From CAVYWD01 sp963772225 (GTDB lineage Bacteria > Myxococcota > Myxococcia > Myxococcales > UBA5297): DNA of 64,000 nucleotides. Position 1 is the first letter of the stretch, and each line of letters starts with the position of its first letter. The notes under the pieces were generated by a model. That model was not told where the DNA came from, made no database searches, and saw only the letters and a program-made list of their open reading frames with translations. Position numbers and translations under genes: made by a program. This document shows positions 58,212 through 64,000 of the stretch, one piece after another. The stretch spans positions 1 through 64,000 of the forward strand of contig CAVYWD010000003.1 of assembly GCA_963772225.1 (NCBI GenBank), written 5' to 3'.

Positions 58212-60059
58212 CTACTTCCGCCGCTGCTCCACGTCGCGCACCGCCCCGCGCGCGGCCGACGTGGTCATGGCCGCGTAGGCCTTCAGCGCCGCCGAGACCG
58301 GCCGCTGCCGATTCGCCGGTTGCCAGGCCGCCTTGCCCTTGGCCTCCATCGCCGCGCGCCGCCGGGCCAGCTCCTCGTCGCTGACCGCGACCCGAATGCT
58401 TCGGTTCGGAATGTCGATGTCGATCACATCGCCTTCCTGGACCAATCCAATCGCGCCGCCCTCGGCGGCCTCGGGCGAGACGTGGCCGATGGAGAGCCCC
58501 GAGGTGCCGCCGGAGAAGCGGCCGTCGGTGATGAGGGCGCAGGCTTTCCCCAGGCCCTTCGACTTGATGTACGAGGTCGGGTACAGCATCTCCTGCATGC
58601 CCGGGCCTCCGCGCGGCCCCTCGTAGCGAACGAGGACCACGTCGCCCTTGTCGACCTTGCCGCCGAGGATCTTGTCCACCGCCTCCTCCTGGCTCTCGCA
58701 GATCACCGCGGGCCCGGAGAATTTGAGGATGCTCGGGTCGACGCCGGCCGTCTTCACCACGCAGCCGTCGACCGCCAGGTTCCCGTAGAGCACCGCGAGC
58801 CCGCCGTCCTTGGAATAGGCGTGCGCTGCGTCGCGGATGCAGCCGCGCTCGCGGTCCTCGTCGAGAGCCGGGTAGCGCTTCTCCTGGCTGAAGGCCACCG
58901 TGGTCGCCACGCCGCCCGGGGCCGCTCGGAAGAAGTCGTGGCACGCAGGGTCGCGGCTCGCGCGCACGTCCCACTGGACAATGGCCTCGGCCAGGCTCGG
59001 CGCGTGCACGGTCTTGGCGCCGCGGTGCATGAGCCCGGCGCGGTCGAGCTCGCCGAGGATGCTGAAGATGCCTCCGGCGCGGTGCACGTCTTCCAGGTGC
59101 TTGGCGGAGCTCGGCGCGACCTTGCACAGGTTCGGCACCTTTCGAGACAGCCGGTCGATGTCCTTCATGGTGAAATCGACGCCCGCCTCCTGCGCGGCCG
59201 CCAGGAGGTGCAGAACGGTGTTGGTCGAGCCGCCCATGGCGATGTCCAGGCTCATGGCGTTCTCGAACGCCTCGCGCGACGCGATGGAGCGCGGCAGCGC
59301 GGAGGCGTCCTCGCCCTCGTACCAGCGCTTGGCCAGAGTGACGATGAGGCGCCCGGCCTCTTTGAACAGGTGCTCTCGGTCCTTGTGCGTGGCCACGAGC
59401 GTGCCGTTGCCCGGCAGCGCGAGCCCCAGCGCCTCGGTCAGGCAGTTCATGGAATTGGCCGTGAACATGCCCGAGCAAGAGCCGCAGGTCGGGCAGGCGC
59501 TGCGCTCCATGGCCTCGACCGCCTCGTCGGTCTGGCTCGAGTCGGCGGCGGCGACCATGGCGTCGATGAGGTCGAGCGACAGGCTCTTGCCGCCGATCTG
59601 CGCCTTGCCGGCCTCCATGGGGCCGCCGGAGACGAAGACCGCGGGGATGTTCAAGCGCAGGGCGGCGTTGAGCATGCCCGGGGTGATCTTGTCGCAGTTG
59701 CTGATGCACACCAGCGCGTCGGCGGTGTGCGCGTTACACATGTACTCCACCGAGTCGGCGATGATCTCCCGGGAGGGCAGCGAATAGAGCATTCCGCCGT
59801 GGCCCATGGCGATGCCGTCGTCGATGGCGATGGTATTAAATTCCTTCGCCACGCCGCCCGCCGCCTCCACCTCGCGCGCCACGAGCTGGCCCAGGTCCTT
59901 GAGGTGAACGTGGCCGGGAACGAACTGCGTGAACGAGTTGGCGATGGCGATGATGGGCTTGCCGAAGTCGCCTTCCTTCATGCCGGTGGCGCGCCAGAGG
60001 GCGCGGGCCCCGGCCATGGTGCGGCCGTGCGTGGAGGTGCGGGAGCGATAGGCAGGCAT
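58212..60059 (-). CDS. ilvD: Dihydroxy-acid dehydratase
   Basis: 615 residues, full length. The Fe-S and Mg2+ site motifs are complete: CNAHTADALVCISNCDKITP, the ACPTCGSCSGMFTANSMNCL region, and later GGSTNTVLHLLA and the C-terminal GRFSGGTSGLSIGHVSPEA. It dehydrates 2,3-dihydroxy-isovalerate and -methylvalerate in isoleucine, valine and pantothenate biosynthesis in the cytoplasm. The start MPAYRSRTSTHGRTMAGARA is the usual family beginning. It stands alone, without other ilv genes, and is bracketed by the two direct repeats. Confidence 0.97.
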   Translation of the reverse strand: MPAYRSRTSTHGRTMAGARALWRATGMKEGDFGKPIIAIANSFTQFVPGHVHLKDLGQLVAREVEAAGGVAKEFNTIAIDDGIAMGHGGMLYSLPSREIIADSVEYMCNAHTADALVCISNCDKITPGMLNAALRLNIPAVFVSGGPMEAGKAQIGGKSLSLDLIDAMVAAADSSQTDEAVEAMERSACPTCGSCSGMFTANSMNCLTEALGLALPGNGTLVATHKDREHLFKEAGRLIVTLAKRWYEGEDASALPRSIASREAFENAMSLDIAMGGSTNTVLHLLAAAQEAGVDFTMKDIDRLSRKVPNLCKVAPSSAKHLEDVHRAGGIFSILGELDRAGLMHRGAKTVHAPSLAEAIVQWDVRASRDPACHDFFRAAPGGVATTVAFSQEKRYPALDEDRERGCIRDAAHAYSKDGGLAVLYGNLAVDGCVVKTAGVDPSILKFSGPAVICESQEEAVDKILGGKVDKGDVVLVRYEGPRGGPGMQEMLYPTSYIKSKGLGKACALITDGRFSGGTSGLSIGHVSPEAAEGGAIGLVQEGDVIDIDIPNRSIRVAVSDEELARRRAAMEAKGKAAWQPANRQRPVSAALKAYAAMTTSAARGAVRDVEQRRK

Positions 60060-60206
60060 GGGGCGACTCCAGTGAGATGAAGCGGAGGAGTCTAGCCCGA
60101 GGCCGTGAGAAATGTCGTCGCCTTCGAACGTGCACCCGCGGGGGTGGGCTCGGCTTCAGCCCCTCCCGCCTGGCGCGCGGCCGACACGATCGGCGCTCTG
60201 CGTCCC

Positions 60207-60329
60207 CCTAAACCGGCCGAGCCGGAACCAATGAGGGTTGCCAAGGCTCCAGGCTCCAGGAACTGCATTCCTTGGGGGCTGGAGCCTGGGGTCTTTGCCT
60301 GCCTGCACAAGAGCTCGCGCCGAAGGGAC
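60207..60329. repeat. Hairpin-bearing direct repeat, copy 2 (between ilvD and groES)
   Basis: Same orientation and order of conserved blocks as copy 1. The stem is shorter, with 11 perfect pairs between 60249-60259 and 60279-60289, but the GAACTGCATTCC block is again near the loop. It ends at the groES stop codon. Both copies therefore sit directly behind the 3' end of a minus-strand gene. Confidence 0.75.
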
Positions 60330-60616
60330 TACGCTGCCGGGATGGCGTCGGCCTCGACGTACTTCGCCAGGAGGTCGCCAACCGGGATGATGCGGCGCTT
60401 GACGCCGTCGAGGGCGATCTCCTCGCCGGCCATCCGCTTGTAGATCACCCGGTCGCCCACGGCGATCTCCTCGGAGCCGCCGGGCGGCATCGCCTCGACG
60501 ATGCCCTCGGCGGGCTGCTCACGGGCGGTCTCGGGGAGGTAGATGCCGCCGGCGGTCTTCTCGGCGGCATCGAGGGTGCGCAGCAGAACGTGGCCATTCA
60601 GGGGCTGAAGGTTCAT
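60329..60616 (-). CDS. groES: GroES-type co-chaperonin (Cpn10)
   Basis: 95 residues from the ATG at 60616; the frame also offers MTRTSM five codons earlier. The protein starts NLQPLNGHVLLRTLDAAEKT and holds the mobile loop KTAGGIYLPE, then GDRVIYKRMAGEEIALDGVK. It caps GroEL during protein folding. There is no groEL next to it, so it is either a second groES copy or one that works with a distant groEL. The ribosome site GAGG lies 7-10 bases upstream. Confidence 0.88.
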   Translation of the reverse strand: MNLQPLNGHVLLRTLDAAEKTAGGIYLPETAREQPAEGIVEAMPPGGSEEIAVGDRVIYKRMAGEEIALDGVKRRIIPVGDLLAKYVEADAIPAA

Positions 60617-60694
60617 GGAGGTCCTCGTCATCCGCCCCGAGGCGGTGCCTCGCGGCGTCTTGTGAAAGAGCTTTTGGGAAAAAGGGGTGGCGGG

Positions 60695-61306
60695 TCAGGC
60701 AGCGCCCTTGGCGCCCGAGAGCCCCAAGAGAGAGTCGATGCGCGCCTTGTCGAAGCCGACCACGACGCTGCCGTCGATGTCGAGCTGGGGGACGCCTTGC
60801 TGGCCGCTCTTGGCGACCATTCGCTGCGCCGCCTTGTCGTCTCGGGAGACGTTGATCTCCTGAAAAGGGACGGCGTGCTTGCGCAGGTGCGCTTTGGCGA
60901 GCGTGCAGAAGTGACAGGTGTCGGAAGTGTAGATCACGACGCGGTGCGCGGGGCGAGCCTCGCCTTGGGGCTGGGCTGGCGAGGCCGCAGAGCCGCCGAA
61001 AAGCGCCCGGCTGTAGAAGGCGGCCGTCTGGGCGCCGACGATCTTCTGAAGAATGCGCGTCCCCTTCACCACGAGGACGGTCGGGACGGAGGACACGCCG
61101 AAGCGCGCGTTCGCCTCACGGGCCTTCGCGGCGTCGACCAGGATGGCGCGCTCGCCGGGGTGCTCCGAGCAGGCGCGCTCGAACTCGGGGAGCGCCTTTC
61201 GCGAGGCTTCGGAGAAATCGCCGAAGAAGCCCAGGACCAGCGAGCGGTTTGCCGGGTCCATGCTCTCGAGGAGCCGGGCCGAGTCGTCGAGCTTTTCCAG
61301 TGCCAT
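60695..61306 (-). CDS. Thioredoxin-like / glutaredoxin fusion protein
   Basis: 203 residues. Residues 1-105 have a thioredoxin-fold pattern (VLGFFGDFSEASRKALPEFE, ILVDAAKAREANARFGVSS, VPTVLVVKG) but no CxxC: FGDFSEAS replaces the usual W-C-x-x-C. Residues 120-200 are a glutaredoxin with an active CHFC motif (VVIYTSDTCHFCTLAKAHL) and GVPQLDIDG. The first half is likely a docking or folding module and the second the thiol oxidoreductase. The start at 61306 was chosen for AGAGG upstream. It is 78 bases upstream of groES on the same strand, so redox and folding functions may be coexpressed. Confidence 0.85.
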   Translation of the reverse strand: MALEKLDDSARLLESMDPANRSLVLGFFGDFSEASRKALPEFERACSEHPGERAILVDAAKAREANARFGVSSVPTVLVVKGTRILQKIVGAQTAAFYSRALFGGSAASPAQPQGEARPAHRVVIYTSDTCHFCTLAKAHLRKHAVPFQEINVSRDDKAAQRMVAKSGQQGVPQLDIDGSVVVGFDKARIDSLLGLSGAKGAA

Positions 61307-61480
61307 GACCGCCTCTTTGCCGGAATGTGGGGGCCGTCGCCGAGCGTGGGAGCCGATCACCGTCGGAGGGATTCGCCGCGCCGTTCACGGCCTGGCGAAA
61401 GGCCCCCAAGCCGGGATTTTGGCTGGCGAGCGCGGCCGGTCCGCCCTAAGAAACGAGCTCACACTCCCCGGGGGACCGCC

Positions 61481-62113
61481 ATGAATGCTTCATCGGATTG
61501 CTTTGGGCGCGCCATCGCCCTCATCGACGCCGCCAACTCGCAGGACCCGAACAAGGAGCCAGTCGACGGGGCCCAGGTCCCCAAAGAGCTGCTCTATTCC
61601 AGGCGAATGACCGACATGCTCGAGCGCTTCGCGCCCGACGCGACCGAGGGCATGAAGATCGCCGTGCGCGGCCAGCACATCGAGCGGTGGAGGACGCCGC
61701 GAGAGGCCTTTCCCATGGACCGAGCCGGCTATCTCCAGTGGCGGACCGGCCTGTACCAAACCCACGCGAACCTGGTGGGCCGGCTCATGAAGGAAGCGGG
61801 CTGCGACGACGCGGCGATCGAGCGCGTGAAGACCGCGGTCGGGAAGAAGGGGCTCAAGGCCAACCCGGAGACGCAGCTCCTGGAAGACGTGAGCGACCTC
61901 ACCTTCATCGAGCATTACATGGCCTATTTCGCGGGGCGGCACCCGGAATACAGCGAAGAGAAGTGGCTCAACATCGTGAGCAAGACCTGGTTGAAGATGT
62001 CGGAGCGCGCCCGCGAGTTCGCGCTCGGCGGCAAGCTCCGCCTTCCGCAGGCCCTGGTCCCGCTCATCCTCAAGGCCATCGAGAGCGCGAAGGCGGAGGC
62101 GGCCACCGCCTGA
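61481..62113 (+). CDS. DUF4202 family protein
   Basis: 210 residues. Diagnostic segments are AIALIDAANSQDPNKEP, ELLYSRRMTDMLERFAPD, RGQHIERWRTPREAFPMDR, GYLQWRT and TFIEHYMAYFAGRHPEYS. The H-x-x-R-W and E-H histidines suggest a metal site of HD-like type, although this is not established. Function unknown, cytoplasmic. Divergent from the thioredoxin/glutaredoxin gene with about 175 bases between starts, which must hold both promoters. Confidence 0.85.
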   Translation: MNASSDCFGRAIALIDAANSQDPNKEPVDGAQVPKELLYSRRMTDMLERFAPDATEGMKIAVRGQHIERWRTPREAFPMDRAGYLQWRTGLYQTHANLVGRLMKEAGCDDAAIERVKTAVGKKGLKANPETQLLEDVSDLTFIEHYMAYFAGRHPEYSEEKWLNIVSKTWLKMSERAREFALGGKLRLPQALVPLILKAIESAKAEAATA

Positions 62114-62690
62114 TGAGCGGCCCGCGCCACTGTGGAGCGACCCTGTGCCGAGCGAGCTGACCTCGAGTCCGGGCGGAGGCAAGCTCGCGGCGCCCACCGT
62201 TCGACTCGAGCCATGGCCTGCGAGGCGCCGCGCGCCAATCGTCGACGAGGCCGGGGGGCTGGCGGATGCTGGAGGTCATCTCCTCCATGGACGAAGAGAT
62301 CTCTACGCTGAGTACATCGCCTGTGAAAACGCGCGGAAAGGACTGCTCGAATGTCGTTGACGGAGCGCTCGCTGCGAGGTTCGGGAAGCGCGTCGACTCC
62401 CGTCGGGGCAGGGCCTTTGGGCTCAGAGACCGATCGAGCGTTTCGGGTAGAGATGCCGGAGGCTCGCCGGACTCCCTCAGCCTGCAGCTGGCGAGGGTAT
62501 CGTCGGGAGTCGGGCTCGACAGTCATCACGGTCTTCGGCGGCAAAGAAGGCGCCGCCTGGGAACGCCGAGGCACCGCGCTCAGCGAGAAACGCTCGCGGC
62601 TCTTGGGCAGAATCGCGAGCTGTTTGTCGAGCGAGGGCGCCGGTTGGCTCCGCGGCTTTCCTGCCGTGGCGGCGGCGCAGGAGAAATAGA
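62114..62690. other. Intergenic region without a supported gene
   Basis: Short frames only. None has a recognisable motif, and frames on both strands look like shadows of high GC content. No repeat or hairpin stands out. Confidence 0.5.
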
Positions 62691-63168
62691 ATGAACATGA
62701 TTCGCGCGTTCAGCCTCTTCCTCACCGCACCGATGCTGTTCGGCGTCGCCTGCGAGCTCGGCGACCGGCATTGACCATCGCGCCGACGCATCGGCGGCGA
62801 TGGATGCGTCAGGATCGAAGGACGCTGGCCCCAGAGCGCTGGATGCCGGGCGAAATGGCCCCGACGCATCGGCGGTCGCGGACGCGTCCCAAGCGAAAGA
62901 CTCCGGCGCCGACGCGAGGGACGCCGGCAACGATTCAGGCCGGGACGCTTCCCACGCGCAGGATGCGGGAGCTCGCGACGGGGCTTTGCCCGACTGGTTC
63001 CAGCCAACACTTTTTGTACGCGCTGCCAGAGGATTTCGAGCGTTCCGCGCGGGCCGGGTTTCAGCGCCACATCGCCAAGCCACACGACTTGGACGCTCTG
63101 GAGGAACACCTGGTGAGCGTCCCGCGCTGGCCCAGGCCGGGAGCGGAAGTGAGGGGGCGCCCGCGTGA
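62691..63168 (+). pseudogene. Broken lipoprotein gene: signal peptide, then frameshifted Asp/Ala-rich linker
   Basis: The ATG at 62691 starts a 27-codon frame with a lipoprotein-type signal (FSLFLTAPMLFGVACELGD) that stops at 62774. In another frame the sequence continues as an Asp/Ala/Ser/Gly linker (ADASAAMDASGSKDAG, DASHAQDAGARDG), like those of the lipoproteins at 54601 and 56434. No folded domain follows before the frame ends. It is best seen as the front end of a lipoprotein gene after a frameshift and 3' loss. Confidence 0.6.
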
Positions 63169-63258
63169 GCCGGCGCTGGCCCGCGCTGGCGACTCGGCGC
63201 GCGCGAGGAGACAGGAGGCGCCGGGCGGCGCCCCGCCCGGCGAACGGTGCGGAATGGC

Positions 63259-64000
63259 TCAGGGCCGCTGGAGCGGGGGCGGTTCCATCTTTTCGAACTG
63301 CCGGTCGAGCGCGTCCTCCGACAGGTTGAGGTCGATCCCCTTGTCGTGGTCGCTTCCGTGGCTTGCGGCCTTGGCCGAGGCGCGAGGAGACTCCTCCGAA
63401 GGCTTCCGGCTCCTCGGTGGCGCCTTCGGCGTCGGCGCCGCTCTGGCGGGCGTCGCGAGGGGCGCGGGGCCCTGGCGCGCGCCACTGTGCTTCTCCACCT
63501 GGAAGAAGGAGATCGCGGAGCGCAGCTGCTCGGCCTGCGCGGCCAGCTCCTCCGCGGTCGCCGAGGTCTCCTCCGCGACGCCGGCGTTCTGCTGGATGAC
63601 CTGGTCGAGCTGCTGGATGGAGGTGTTGATCTGGTCGGCGCCGGTGTCCTGCTCGCGCGAGGCCGCCGAGATCTCCTGCACCAGTCCCGCCGTCTTCTGG
63701 ATGTCCGGGACGAGACGCGCGAGCAGGGTCCCCGCCCGCTCCGCGATGCTCACGCTCTTCGAGGAGACCTCGGAGATCTCGGCCGCCGCCTTCTGCGCGT
63801 GCTCGGCGAGCTTGCGCACCTCGCTGGCGACGACCGCGAACCCCTTTCCGTGCTCCCGGGCCCGCGCCGCCTCGATGGCCGCGTTGAGCGCGAGCAGGTT
63901 CGTCTGCCGGGCGATCTCCTCGATGACCGAGATCTTGCCGGCGATCTCCTTCATGGCCCCGAGCGTCTCGGCCACCGCCGCGCCGCCTTCCTTGGCATCC
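63259..64000 (-). CDS. Methyl-accepting chemotaxis protein, C-terminal part (continues beyond the window)
   Basis: About 247 residues of the signalling half are present. The hairpin tip reads EEIARQTNLLALNAAIEAAR, followed by GKGFAVVASEVRKLAEHAQK and a long coiled coil (TGADQINTSIQQLDQVIQ, NAGVAEETSATAEELAAQ). This cytoplasmic tip would contact CheA and CheW. A Pro/Ser/Ala/Lys-rich tail follows to the stop. The sensor and membrane parts lie beyond 64000. Confidence 0.92.
   Translation of the reverse strand, partial: DAKEGGAAVAETLGAMKEIAGKISVIEEIARQTNLLALNAAIEAARAREHGKGFAVVASEVRKLAEHAQKAAAEISEVSSKSVSIAERAGTLLARLVPDIQKTAGLVQEISAASREQDTGADQINTSIQQLDQVIQQNAGVAEETSATAEELAAQAEQLRSAISFFQVEKHSGARQGPAPLATPARAAPTPKAPPRSRKPSEESPRASAKAASHGSDHDKGIDLNLSEDALDRQFEKMEPPPLQRP

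Overview
The window is high-GC bacterial DNA that fits the Myxococcota (myxobacteria and relatives). The evidence is a serine/threonine kinase beside an FHA-sigma54 activator, several lipoproteins with Asp/Ala/Gly/Ser-rich linkers, a CDGIDND-type putative metal-binding motif, EF-hand and SWIM/SNF2 proteins, and a large Rhs family. This assignment is inferred from gene content; there is no rRNA, tRNA or CRISPR array in the window.

Positions 1-28610 form one polymorphic-toxin locus on the + strand. It holds six modules of one Rhs core (rhs-1 to rhs-6) and five 'orphan' C-terminal tips (A to E). Nearly every tip is followed within a few bases, or with overlap, by a small cognate-immunity-type gene. 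Only rhs-1 may be a full-length founder: it runs off the left edge and is frameshifted near 587. The other modules are 5'-truncated at different depths, keep the RHS-repeat core and its DPxG boundary, and carry different tips. Recognisable or partly recognisable tips are an HNH nuclease (rhs-1), a nucleotidyltransferase-like domain (A), an HExxH zincin fragment (B), an Ntox21-type domain (rhs-3), a DUF4258-like domain (rhs-4) and a tip after a Hint-type VHN boundary (E). The tips of rhs-2, rhs-5 and rhs-6 I do not recognise confidently. Rhs-6 is a fusion of this core with a different Rhs lineage. Tip C/D is duplicated; one immunity copy is split by an IS4-family element with a 9-bp target duplication, the other has lost one T in a poly-T run. 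The locus ends in debris at 28611-29400: a sigma54-activator fragment, an IstB remnant and IS21-like end repeats.

Positions 29500-48640 are mostly chromosomal housekeeping and signalling. They hold a large EF-hand membrane protein, a DUF5131 (phage Gp37/Gp68) protein, smc, a response regulator, an aldo/keto reductase, a metallophosphoesterase, an FHA-sigma54 activator - Ser/Thr kinase - secreted PEGA-like protein operon whose genes overlap, a lower-GC unknown gene broken by one in-frame TAG, and a SWIM/SNF2 helicase with one frameshift.

Positions 48640-57552 hold a set of exported, mostly lipid-anchored proteins: a malectin/GH29-like/F5-8C protein that lacks the fucosidase catalytic residues, a lipoprotein of unknown function, a SUMF1-like protein, a GH114 polygalactosaminidase-like protein and a PHB-depolymerase/feruloyl-esterase-like protein. 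Together they suggest handling of surface or environmental polymers. Broken pieces lie beside them.

Positions 58000-64000 hold ilvD between two copies of a hairpin-bearing direct repeat, a lone groES, a thioredoxin-like/glutaredoxin fusion, a DUF4202 protein, a broken lipoprotein gene and the 3' part of a chemotaxis-receptor gene that runs off the right edge.
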